Both the position numbers and the translations under genes were made by a program. The notes beneath the pieces were generated by a model. The model was not told the origin of the DNA, searched no databases, and saw nothing but the letters and a program-made list of their open reading frames with translations. Below are positions 6,209 to 13,055 of a stretch of DNA of 13,073 nt, one piece after another. How positions within the stretch are numbered: position 1 is the first letter of the stretch; each line of letters begins with the position of its first letter. Origin of the DNA: Bacteriovoracales bacterium (GTDB taxonomy: Bacteria > Bdellovibrionota > Bacteriovoracia > Bacteriovoracales > Bacteriovoracaceae); NCBI GenBank assembly GCA_007117175.1, contig SKGZ01000001.1, positions 1 to 13,073 of the forward strand, in the 5' to 3' direction.

Positions 6209-7756
6209 ATGAATAACAAAGTTACCAAGAGAAGATTGAATATTAGAAAAACATGTGTGGCAGACTTTAAGTCAATTAATAGCATACTGACCAGGATTTA
6301 TCCTGAGACCAAGCCCTATCCACACAATGCATTACTAGCTCAAATTAGTCACTTTCCTGATGGACAATTTGTGGCTGAGTATGACGGAGAAGTGATCGGT
6401 TTTTGTATGACTTTTATTGTTTCAGATAAACTTGCCATGAGACCCCACACTTGGGATCAAATCACTGGTCATGGCTTTGCTTCAAGACATGATCCGCTGG
6501 GTAATGTTTTATATGGCATGGAAATATGTGTTGATCCGGCCTACCGTGGAAAGAAAATTGGCGAGAGGCTTTATAATGAAAGAAAGAAATTGTGTCAGAA
6601 GTATAAATTAAAGGGCATCGTCTTTGGTGCCAGAATCCCTGGTTATAGCCAATACCAGCATCGCTATAAGACACCTCAAGGTTATGTTCGAGCGGTTAAG
6701 GCAAAGAAAATTAAGGATCCGACACTCAGCTTTCAGATTCGCAATAACTATACCCCTGTGCAAGTTCTAAAGGATTATCTACCAAGTGATCAAGCTTCAT
6801 GTGGGTACGCTGTTTTAATGAAATGGGACAACCCGCTTAAAGACAAAATTGGAAAAAAAGATGTTTATTATGGGGAGGACGAAAAGGATAATGTGCGAAT
6901 TTGCACTATTAACTTTCAGCAGCGTAGGGTGAGATCTTTTGATGAGTTTCGCGATATCGTTTTATATTTTATAGAAGTAGCTGCCGATTATAAATGTGAC
7001 TTTGTTTTATTTCCCGAATTTGTCACCATGCCCTTATTGGCCATTGATAATGTAAAGATCAATCCAGTTAAAGCGTTAGAAAAATTAGGTGAGTATACTG
7101 AGCCTTATATCAAAATGATGGGGGATGCTGCCTTAAAGTATAATATTAATATTATTGCCGGTACCCATATGGTGAAAAGTGAAGACGGGGGAATGAATAA
7201 TATCTGCCATGTTTTTTTGCGCAATGGGGAAGTTTACCGACAATCAAAAATTCATCCCACCCCCTCTGAGGTGAGTTGGTGGAATGTTAGAGGCGGTGAT
7301 GAGGTTTCTGTCATTAAAACAGATCGCTGCCCTATTGGAGTCCTCATTTGTTATGATGCGGAATTTCCTGAGCTAGCCCGCTATCTGGTTGATCAGGGAG
7401 CTAAAATTATCTTCGTTCCCTTTTCCACTGATACTCGTCAAGGATATTTGCGTGTTCGTTATTGTGCCCAAGCAAGGGCCATTGAAAATCAATGCTATGT
7501 GGCCATGTCGGGTAATACCGGAAACTTACCTCGGGTGTATAATATGGATATTAATTATGCTCAAAGCTGCATCTTAACTCCGGCAGATTTTCCTTTCCCA
7601 CCAGATGGTATTGCAGCTGACACCACTGCCAACTCTGAGATGGTGGCCATTGCCGATTTAAGTGTGACCGACCTGGTTAAAACCAGAAACTCAGGAACGG
7701 TCACCAATTTAAAAGATAGACGTCGCGACCTGTATCAAGTGACTTGGCATCACTGA
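6209..7756 (+). CDS. GNAT acetyltransferase-nitrilase (C-N hydrolase) fusion
   Basis: A 515-residue two-domain enzyme. Residues about 10-200 form a GNAT domain with the acetyl-CoA loop R-G-K-K-I-G (113-118) after MEICVDPAY. Residues about 228-515 form a carbon-nitrogen hydrolase with the catalytic triad Glu270 (FPEF), Lys347 (SKIHP) and Cys381 (ICYDAEFPE). All three catalytic residues are present. Such fusions are widespread in bacteria, but substrates are mostly unknown; the nitrilase superfamily hydrolyses amides, carbamoyl groups or nitriles. The ATG at 6209 has GGGG at 6200-6203 upstream and begins 2 nt after the PEP carboxylase stop, so the two are probably co-transcribed and coupled. 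The frame runs back to 6182, but a start there would overlap the carboxylase. The neighbour hints at nitrogen or C4-acid metabolism (inference). Confidence 0.88.
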   Translation: MNNKVTKRRLNIRKTCVADFKSINSILTRIYPETKPYPHNALLAQISHFPDGQFVAEYDGEVIGFCMTFIVSDKLAMRPHTWDQITGHGFASRHDPLGNVLYGMEICVDPAYRGKKIGERLYNERKKLCQKYKLKGIVFGARIPGYSQYQHRYKTPQGYVRAVKAKKIKDPTLSFQIRNNYTPVQVLKDYLPSDQASCGYAVLMKWDNPLKDKIGKKDVYYGEDEKDNVRICTINFQQRRVRSFDEFRDIVLYFIEVAADYKCDFVLFPEFVTMPLLAIDNVKINPVKALEKLGEYTEPYIKMMGDAALKYNINIIAGTHMVKSEDGGMNNICHVFLRNGEVYRQSKIHPTPSEVSWWNVRGGDEVSVIKTDRCPIGVLICYDAEFPELARYLVDQGAKIIFVPFSTDTRQGYLRVRYCAQARAIENQCYVAMSGNTGNLPRVYNMDINYAQSCILTPADFPFPPDGIAADTTANSEMVAIADLSVTDLVKTRNSGTVTNLKDRRRDLYQVTWHH

Positions 7757-8566
7757 TTAGATAGGCCTTTTGAACAATCCTTGGGCTCCTTCATGGCCAG
7801 GATTGGTGGTGTATTTTGTGTCAAACAGCAGTCTTATTCCTAATTGTACCCAGTACTCCCGGCGATCTCCGGAGACAAAGATGCCATCGGGTTCTTTTTG
7901 AGTTCCGAAGGTTAGATCGTAATTGATATAATCTGATTTAAGCCAGCGAAAACCCCATTGATAAGCAATGCGCGGAGCCTCAGCCTCCATCGGATCTCCT
8001 GCATAGGACTCTAGAATTAAGCGGTACTCTCTTTGATAAACACCAATATCTAAGCCGAGTCCCCAATAATTACGAGCTTGACTGACTCCATTATGCCTTG
8101 TACTTCTCTCTCCCAAATTGAGGTGAATATTAAGCCAATCATCGTAAAAGCGCCATGTGGCAATCATAATGGCATAAAGGCTAATAGCATCATCATAAAG
8201 AGAACCACGTCCCCAGTTCACATTCATTCCCAAGTCCAGCGCAATGCCTGGCAGCCATGAGCCGACCTCAGCCTTAAGAAATAAAAACTTAGGTGAAATA
8301 GTGGGGTTGGCAAAGGTTTCGCTACTGGTGCGGCGATCAAAGCCTCCCCCTGAACCTACGATAAACTCGAACCACTCGGTGATAGACATTCCGGCCATGA
8401 ATTGTAGTGCATAGGTCTGTTCATCGCCCACTAGATTCACTTCTGGCCAAGCTTCAACCTCAATTTGTCCCTTGCTGACAATACGAGCATCATCAGTGAC
8501 AAAAGGACGGACTGCATAGCTATTGACCGATAACAACAGAAACAACGCAATGATTATTTTTTTCAT
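7757..8566 (-). CDS. Outer-membrane protein, phenol MetA-like transporter family
   Basis: A 269-residue exported protein. The signal peptide is MKKIIIALFLLLSVNSYA with cleavage before VRPF. The mature start RPFVTDDARIVSKGQIEVE is typical of the family annotated as 'MetA pathway of phenol degradation' putative transporters (PF13557), barrels of about 250-300 residues. The body has strands rich in aromatic and glycine residues (for example FEFIVGSGGGF, NYWGLGLDIG, YWVQLGIRLLF). The family name comes from one context and does not prove phenol transport. AGGAG lies 7 nt before the ATG. It is the second gene of an operon, 14 nt after the small secreted protein. Its stop abuts the stop of the convergent fusion enzyme with no bases between. 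Confidence 0.75.
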   Translation of the reverse strand: MKKIIIALFLLLSVNSYAVRPFVTDDARIVSKGQIEVEAWPEVNLVGDEQTYALQFMAGMSITEWFEFIVGSGGGFDRRTSSETFANPTISPKFLFLKAEVGSWLPGIALDLGMNVNWGRGSLYDDAISLYAIMIATWRFYDDWLNIHLNLGERSTRHNGVSQARNYWGLGLDIGVYQREYRLILESYAGDPMEAEAPRIAYQWGFRWLKSDYINYDLTFGTQKEPDGIFVSGDRREYWVQLGIRLLFDTKYTTNPGHEGAQGLFKRPI

Positions 8567-8580
8567 TATGAGACTCCTAC

Positions 8581-8895
8581 CTAATTAAGGCTGACAAGAT
8601 GTTTAATTTCAGGAGCATTTTGAAAGCGACAAAGAGTTTCGATACTCCAAGTGACTTCAACTAACCCAATTGAAATGGCAACGCTTTCAGGGGGGACTTT
8701 CATATTGCAAAAGCGATTGTAAACACTCTCAACCATACGAGCAATTCTACGTCGACTACGGCGATCTAGATTTTCATCCTCTAGTATCTCCAAGGACTCA
8801 AATTCATTTTCAATATTTTTATTGTAAGCGAGAGTTAAATTGCTATAGAAAATAGCAATAGTGAGAGTGACTAAGAATAAAAGAAATTTTTTCAT
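8581..8895 (-). CDS. Small secreted protein, unknown function
   Basis: A 104-residue protein, not recognised. It has a strong signal peptide (residues 1-23, cleavage after TLA). The mature part is about 81 residues, with an acidic stretch (EILEDENLD), then a basic one (RRSRRRIAR), and two cysteines (63 and 89) that could pair. The ATG at 8895 has a near-perfect AGGAGG (8906-8901) 5 nt upstream, but that site can fold into a hairpin. It is the first full-size gene of a two-gene operon with the outer-membrane protein and lies behind a structured leader with its own short ORF. Confidence 0.65.
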   Translation of the reverse strand: MKKFLLFLVTLTIAIFYSNLTLAYNKNIENEFESLEILEDENLDRRSRRRIARMVESVYNRFCNMKVPPESVAISIGLVEVTWSIETLCRFQNAPEIKHLVSLN

Positions 8896-8901
8896 TTTTA
8901 C

Positions 8902-8919
8902 CTCCTGCGATCAGCGGAG
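8902..8919 (-). promoter_or_regulatory. Hairpin that sequesters a Shine-Dalgarno
   Basis: On the minus strand, CTCCGC (8919-8914) can pair with GC (8908-8907) and GGAG (8905-8902), with one bulged base at 8906 and a 5-nt loop. The GGAG is the core of the ribosome site for the gene starting at 8895. The stem has 6 pairs, 5 of them G-C. Confidence 0.45.
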
Positions 8920-8925
8920 ATAATT

Positions 8926-8984
8926 ATGATCCCCGTCCGATCAATTCATAATTGATTTGGTTAACAAAACTTGTCCGGGATCAT
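8926..8984 (-). promoter_or_regulatory. Nested stem in the operon leader
   Basis: An outer stem pairs ATGATCCC (8926-8933) with GGGATCAT (8977-8984). An inner stem pairs ATCAATT (8940-8946) with AATTGAT (8950-8956) around a 3-nt loop. Both are perfect. The outer arm at 8977-8984 lies inside the 16-codon leader ORF and its partner lies just past that ORF, so translation of the ORF would open the stem. Confidence 0.4.
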
Positions 8985-8991
8985 CGTCCAT
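8941..8991 (-). CDS. Putative 16-residue leader peptide
   Basis: A short ORF encoding MDDDPGQVLLTKSIMN. The start at 8991 is preceded by AAGGAGG with 8 nt spacing, the best kind of ribosome site in this window. The ORF ends 45 nt before the ATG of the small secreted protein and is interleaved with the nested stem. Its position and structure suit a leader peptide that controls the genes behind it. The DDDP-LL pattern also resembles the start of a response-regulator receiver domain, so a gene remnant is an alternative. Expression is not shown. Confidence 0.4.
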   Translation of the reverse strand: MDDDPGQVLLTKSIMN

Positions 8992-9022
8992 TTCTTTTTC
9001 CTCCTTTTTTTAAGTGTCTCCT

Positions 9023-9050
9023 AATTTATGGAATAAAACTCATCCGTCAA
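9023..9050 (-). promoter_or_regulatory. Predicted promoter of the 8991-7757 operon
   Basis: On the minus strand, TTGACG (9050-9045) is followed after 16 nt by TAAATT (9028-9023). Matches are 5 of 6 and 4 of 6. The transcript would begin near 9016, giving a leader of about 120 nt before the first full-size gene and about 25 nt before the leader ORF. Confidence 0.5.
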
Positions 9051-9150
9051 CCTAAAATCAAGCAATTGAAACTGTTTAAAAAGGTGACACAGGGTCAATT
9101 TCTATAGGGCCAGTCTATGGATAAAGTTCTTTATGATAAGACTAAAAGTG

Positions 9151-9996
9151 ATGAAAAAATTAATTTTTCTAATACTGCTAGTTTTGATCAGTTGTGCCGA
9201 CGAGCAGAAACGTGAGCCCACTGATCGAGTGATGGACGATCGGGATTTAGAAGACTTTGTGGGTGGAGTGAGGCTCTCTGGAGGTGGCTCCACCGTTGCC
9301 AGTTCAGCAGGCGGTATTCCTCACTCCTTGGCCCTACTACTGATTAGAAAGAAAACGGGTCTTCACTCCTGTAACGGCTTTATGGTTTCTCCAACAGTTC
9401 TAGTGACCAACTCTCACTGCTACTTACCGTCAGAAAGAAGAAAAAGTTGTGATGAAGATATATTGGTGACAGTTTCTACTCTCAGTGGAGAGCAGCAGTC
9501 TTTTTGCAAGAGAATTCTCTATCAATCAATCATTAATAATCAATTCACTCGAGCAGATTATATGGTGATGGAGCTAGCCGAGCCTATTGAGATGGATTAT
9601 CAGCACTACGCACAGGTTTCTCGTCAGGGTATTTCACCAAACTCAATCGTCACTATTCCCTCTATTGAAGTTCTAGGAGCAGGGGAGACCTTTGTCTTGA
9701 CTCAATTTCGGGAAACTCGCTGCCGTTATGGTTCAGAGCAAAGCACTGCCACATTAGACGGGCCAGTGATAAGGTTAGAGCCATTAGAAGAAGATGAGCA
9801 GAGTTGTTATACCCAGAAAGGTTTTTCTGGCTCCCCTGTTTTTAACCAGCAATCTCAGATAGTGGGAATTAGCTTTGCAGGACCGAATAGAGAAAATGGC
9901 CATGAGGAAAACTATAGCCTCATTACTAATTTTCGCTGCTTACAAAGTGCTATGAATTATATTACTGTGGATCCTCGCCCTGCCTCTTGTCTCTAA
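9151..9996 (+). CDS. Trypsin-like serine peptidase, lipoprotein
   Basis: A 281-residue exported peptidase of the chymotrypsin/trypsin fold (S1-like). The signal peptide ends in a lipobox (LISC, Cys15), so the mature protein is probably lipid-anchored in the envelope. The catalytic triad is complete: His89 in TNSHC, Asp136 in ADYMVM, and Ser226 in GFSGSP. Cysteines near the histidine (SCNGF and SHCYL) are placed for the usual disulfide. The stretch from about 16 to 55 is acidic then Gly/Ser-rich and may be a linker or pro-region. The ATG at 9151 starts the signal peptide directly; an ATG at 9133 would add six residues. Neither has a strong ribosome site. The gene diverges from the 8991-7757 operon and is followed by another exported protein. 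Target proteins are unknown. Confidence 0.85.
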   Translation: MKKLIFLILLVLISCADEQKREPTDRVMDDRDLEDFVGGVRLSGGGSTVASSAGGIPHSLALLLIRKKTGLHSCNGFMVSPTVLVTNSHCYLPSERRKSCDEDILVTVSTLSGEQQSFCKRILYQSIINNQFTRADYMVMELAEPIEMDYQHYAQVSRQGISPNSIVTIPSIEVLGAGETFVLTQFRETRCRYGSEQSTATLDGPVIRLEPLEEDEQSCYTQKGFSGSPVFNQQSQIVGISFAGPNRENGHEENYSLITNFRCLQSAMNYITVDPRPASCL

Positions 9997-10054
9997 CCCT
10001 GTAAAAAGTACACAGATTATTGCATTTCACAGCAACATGGTGTTTAACCTGTTT

Positions 10055-10393
10055 ATGAAAAATATTAAATACTTTATTGTCACATCAGTGCTCTTAGCGT
10101 TTACCCTTTTCTTTTCAGACTCTCTTTTTGCTCAGGGTTATACCAGCAGTTGGAATACTTGTCATGCCTATACCGATTGCTGGTCACCTTGGGGCTATCA
10201 AGGAAGAGTTTCCTGTGTAGTTTACGGTAGTGGGCATAGTCATTACTGGGGCTCTCGCCAATCTATGTGTAGCTGGAGTGTTATTCCTAATCATAGTGTT
10301 CGTTGTACTGGTTTTGTCCGTCAGGTGAATCGCTTTGGCCAAGTTTTTTGGCAGTGGGCGCACTTTAATCCCCGTTGTCCCGGTCGCTTTTAA
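10055..10393 (+). CDS. Small secreted Cys/Trp-rich protein
   Basis: A 112-residue protein, not recognised. The signal peptide covers residues 1-26 (cleavage after SLFA). The mature 86 residues hold six cysteines (36, 42, 54, 72, 84, 108), enough for three disulfides, and seven tryptophans in WNTC, CWSPW, HYW, CSW and FWQW. Glycine, tyrosine and histidine are also frequent. Such composition suits a compact, disulfide-stabilised extracellular protein, possibly a binder or toxin-like molecule, but no function can be assigned. An alternative ATG at 10037 would add six residues. No good ribosome site is visible at either. It follows the peptidase gene by 58 nt and may share its transcript. Its stop lies 6 nt from the stop of the convergent frameshifted gene. 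Confidence 0.6.
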   Translation: MKNIKYFIVTSVLLAFTLFFSDSLFAQGYTSSWNTCHAYTDCWSPWGYQGRVSCVVYGSGHSHYWGSRQSMCSWSVIPNHSVRCTGFVRQVNRFGQVFWQWAHFNPRCPGRF

Positions 10394-10399
10394 ATTTTC

Positions 10400-11331
10400 T
10401 TATTGCTGCTTAGTTCGGATCTGATATTCGGCTTCACTCTTTTTAAGGCTACCGCCTCTTGGGATAAAAGTGTTGGTACTCTCGGGATCTGTGAATATGG
10501 CATGATTTGACTTTAAACAATCAATAGGCTCACGATCGCACTCCTGTGGATTGCAAAGAGCTTGACGGGCAAACTTTATCGCATTTTCACCCTCTCCCTT
10601 TTGACAAACGACATAGCGAAGACAGGAAGACACTCTCTTATTTGATTGATTGTCGCAGGCTAAACTTTTATTCATGGAAATAATCCGTTTTGGTAATCCA
10701 TCATGCCATGTTGGATTTTTGCAATCTCTATAATCAGAGTGCATCACATTCATAAAATCATCCTCTTGCTTTTCTTCTGGAACTTCTTCTCTTTCAACTG
10801 GTTCATCTGATGGTGAAGGTCGTAATTCTTCAGGGTTGAGGCCAGAACCTGGAATGTCATCGTAGAGTTTTGCTCTTAGATCTTTGATTGCCTCAATGGC
10901 GGCTGCATCATCGGGATTATTCTGGTCAAATTCTTCCAGTAGCATGTCAAGAAAATCTCTAGCTGCATTTCGTCTTATTGGTGGGCCATAGAAGGGGTTT
11001 CTATCAGCTGGTTCAGATTCTTTGACTTCTTGAATCGCCTCTGTTAATGATTCAATGACTTTGCTTTTTTCATCTTCTCCCTGCCTAATTCGCTGTGCTT
11101 TGTCTTGAACTTTTTCTTCTACATTAGGTTCCTGACCGAGTGTGATAGGATGAGGTCCTACTGTGATTGTTTGGGGGCATCTGGGTCTAGTGGAAGAGTT
11201 CTGATGTTCGTATTTGGGGAGGCACTTTCAGTGTTAGTTGGCGAACTAACTTCAATATACTCAGGCTCATTATTAATAGAATAGGCACTAGCAAAGGCTA
11301 ACAAAAATAAGAAAATTAAAGTGAATTTCAT
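10400..11331 (-). pseudogene. Frameshifted acidic secreted protein
   Basis: One gene broken into two frames. The 5' part starts at 11331 (AAGGAG 7 nt upstream), encodes a signal peptide (MKFTLIFLFLLAFASAYS) and stops at 11158-11160. The rest, down to 10400, lies in another frame that is open back to 11230. Adding one C to the C5 tract at 11173-11177 would restore a single protein of about 310 residues reading DPDAPQTITVGP across the join. The restored protein is acidic and Pro/Glu-rich in the middle (EEVPEEKQEDD) and has a Cys-containing C-terminal part (DCKNP, ACDN, SCLRYVVC, LCNPQEC, DCLKSN). The family is not recognised. A sequencing error in the homopolymer, a true mutation or a programmed slip are all possible. 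Confidence 0.65.
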
Positions 11332-11356
11332 CTGGCACTCCTTAACTGTCATTAAA

Positions 11357-11385
11357 ATTCTACCGTAAGTTAATAATTATTTAAA
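11357..11385 (-). promoter_or_regulatory. Predicted promoter of the frameshifted gene
   Basis: On the minus strand, TTTAAA (11385-11380) and TAGAAT (11362-11357) are 17 nt apart. The -10 matches 5 of 6 bases. The transcript would begin near 11350 and contain the AAGGAG ribosome site. Confidence 0.4.
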
Positions 11386-11457
11386 ACATTGTAAAAAAGT
11401 GCTCGGTGTTGTGGTTATTAGGTGGAAGAGATAACTTAGATGACAAGAGGAGTGACC

Positions 11458-11751
11458 ATGAAATTATTACTAAGCATATTTTTATTTTTGAACAGTCTAA
11501 TGAGTCAAGGAGCACTGATAGATGCCATTACCATTCAAGGAATGAAAAAAAAGAATGGGTATCAAGATTCAAAATTCCAGGAAATAGAAGACTCATTTGG
11601 GCAAGTTTATCTAATGCCCAAGAGGAGCCTACCAAAAGACTCCAGTGTTTTTACCGTTGAGCTAAGGACAAAGGAGTACAAGGAAGTTAGAAGCTACTGT
11701 CTTAAGTCGGTGGGTAAAGCACATCAAAAAAAATGTCTTCCTAAGCTCTAA
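11458..11751 (+). CDS. Small secreted protein, unknown function
   Basis: A 97-residue protein, not recognised. An N-terminal signal peptide (MKLLLSIFLFLNSLMSQG) is followed by a lysine-rich mature part of about 78 residues with two cysteines (81 and 93) near the C-terminus. The chosen ATG at 11458 has AGAGGAG 5 nt upstream; an earlier ATG at 11440 lies before that site and would spoil the signal peptide. The gene is divergent from the frameshifted gene and is followed by the nuclease-like gene in the same direction, 73 nt downstream. No clear promoter was seen. Confidence 0.55.
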   Translation: MKLLLSIFLFLNSLMSQGALIDAITIQGMKKKNGYQDSKFQEIEDSFGQVYLMPKRSLPKDSSVFTVELRTKEYKEVRSYCLKSVGKAHQKKCLPKL

Positions 11752-11766
11752 GTCTAATGTAATCAG

Positions 11767-11818
11767 CCGATAAGAACGTATACATACTCCATTAAGGAAT
11801 GACCTTTTTATCGGGGGG
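11767..11818 (+). promoter_or_regulatory. Long-range stem next to a G-rich ribosome site
   Basis: CCGATAA (11767-11773) pairs perfectly with TTATCGG (11808-11814). The 3' arm runs directly into GGGG, and the whole G6 run (11813-11818) is the only candidate ribosome site for the TTG start at 11825. Pairing would cover part of it. The 34-nt loop argues against a normal terminator. Confidence 0.3.
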
Positions 11819-11824
11819 ATCTAT

Positions 11825-12796
11825 TTGAAAATCTTAAACCTGCTTCTTTTATTATTTCTATTAATAGGCAATGTTGGTGTCTATGCAGACTCAATTCCTA
11901 CTCCTCAATTAGTTCCAAATTGTTCCCATCAACTTGCCAGCAATCCCTACATACATAAGAAAACTTTAACTAACGGGCAACCGTTTAAAATTATGAATTA
12001 TAATATAGAAAATCTAGATACCAATAAAGACCCTCAAAAAATTAACGCTGTTTTTAAGAAAATTAGAGAGGAAAAAGCTGAAATTGTCGTTTTGCAAGAA
12101 GTGATTGATGTAAATTTATTTCGTAAATTAGTGAATGATAAGCTGAATGATCGTTACTTGATTTTTATGGGGCAAAATGATGGCATTCATAAGAATGCGG
12201 TACTAATAAGAAAGGATTTAAATTATGATGTTGAACATTATTCTCATCGAAATATACCGACGGATAGGAGAGATAATGGAGAACTCTTTTATCGTGACGT
12301 GCCAGTTGTTGTATTAAAAGATAAAACAAGTGGAGAGAGCGTTATGGCCATTGCCACTGTTCACTTGAAGGCAGGGGTAGATGATTTTTCTATCGAACAT
12401 AGATTGATAGAATTAAAAACGTTGGGGAAAATAAGTGATTATTATGTAAAAAAGAAAAAAGTAAAAAACTTCATAGTTGCAGGAGATTTTAATAAGGATT
12501 TGTTAAGATTTAACTATGACGAATTTTTATCAAGTAGAAAATTCAGAGAAGTTTTATCTGGGGCGCCTAGAAACAGGAGGGCGACCCATGTCTTTTATAG
12601 GCAGGGGGATGGGACTCCTGTTTTTAGACAAATTGATGCAATTTTTTATACAGGCGGTTTGCGGTTGAAATTTTCAAGAGCAGATCATGGAGGAAGACCA
12701 TTTGGTAGGAATAAGAGTAGAGAAGAGAGAATTAATCGCGAGTCAGATCATATCCCGATTATAGCTAAATTTATATTGAATAATAATCATCAATGA
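11825..12796 (+). CDS. Secreted endonuclease/exonuclease/phosphatase family enzyme
   Basis: A 323-residue exported hydrolase of the EEP (DNase I-like) superfamily, whose members cleave phosphodiester or phosphate-ester bonds with a divalent metal. The signal peptide is KILNLLLLLFLLIGNVGVYA after the start, with cleavage before DS. The catalytic set is complete: NYNIEN, Glu92 in LQEV, His180 in TVHLKAG, Asp221 and Asn223 in AGDFN, Asp271 in QIDAIFY, and Asp308-His309 in SDHIP. The start is TTG, preceded by a G6 run 6 nt upstream; no ATG fits, as the signal peptide begins right after it. Substrate cannot be told: nucleic acid, phosphoinositide or sphingolipid headgroups are all possible for the family. 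Being exported, it suits scavenging or attack on other cells (inference). Its 3' end overlaps the convergent gene by 26 nt. Confidence 0.85.
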   Translation: MKILNLLLLLFLLIGNVGVYADSIPTPQLVPNCSHQLASNPYIHKKTLTNGQPFKIMNYNIENLDTNKDPQKINAVFKKIREEKAEIVVLQEVIDVNLFRKLVNDKLNDRYLIFMGQNDGIHKNAVLIRKDLNYDVEHYSHRNIPTDRRDNGELFYRDVPVVVLKDKTSGESVMAIATVHLKAGVDDFSIEHRLIELKTLGKISDYYVKKKKVKNFIVAGDFNKDLLRFNYDEFLSSRKFREVLSGAPRNRRATHVFYRQGDGTPVFRQIDAIFYTGGLRLKFSRADHGGRPFGRNKSREERINRESDHIPIIAKFILNNNHQ

Positions 12797-13055
12797 AATT
12801 GTCACATTGTTGATCAATTAGTTCTGCTTTTTCAGGGAATTCTTTTTTAAGTTTTTTTCTTGTTATTAAAGGTCCATCCCATGACTTTAAGTTGGCTCCT
12901 TGTCGAATCAATTTTTCTCGAAAGCTTAAGTAGCGACGAAGAGCTTTGTCCTTGTGACTTAATTGAGAATAAGTGTGGATAGATTTAATTTTAATCAAAA
13001 TAAAGATGAGTAAAAACAAGGAAGCAAATATTTTTAAGAAAGTGGTGAGTGACAT
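12771..13055 (-). CDS. Small single-pass membrane protein, unknown function
   Basis: A 94-residue protein, not recognised. One membrane helix lies near the N-terminus (about 6-24, FLKIFASLFLLIFILIKI), followed by a basic, helical and probably cytoplasmic tail (HKDKALRRYLSFREKLIRQG) that ends acidic (QQCDNFIDDYYSI). The ATG at 13055 has only a weak upstream site (GATGA), and the same frame stays open to the window edge at 13073, so the true start could lie outside. A TGA in another frame at about 13060-13062 might be the end of an upstream gene coupled to this one. The 3' end overlaps the nuclease-like gene on the other strand by 26 nt. Confidence 0.55.
   Translation of the reverse strand: MSLTTFLKIFASLFLLIFILIKIKSIHTYSQLSHKDKALRRYLSFREKLIRQGANLKSWDGPLITRKKLKKEFPEKAELIDQQCDNFIDDYYSI

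Noticed and set aside
11160..11331. A programmed -1 slip site at the C5 tract of the frameshifted gene
   Set aside because: The sequence around CCCCCAAAC does not place a standard X-XXY-YYZ heptamer in the incoming frame. A missing base is the simpler explanation, though slippage is not excluded.
11406..11660. An 84-codon plus-strand ORF overlapping the small secreted protein gene
   Set aside because: It lacks a signal peptide and a good ribosome site, whereas the overlapping frame has both.
11766..11773. Exact GCCGATAA, the -10 consensus of sigma-28 (FliA) promoters
   Set aside because: The best TAAG-like -35 (from 11749) is only 13 nt away instead of about 15, and the element is also one arm of the stem described above. 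Not called as a promoter.
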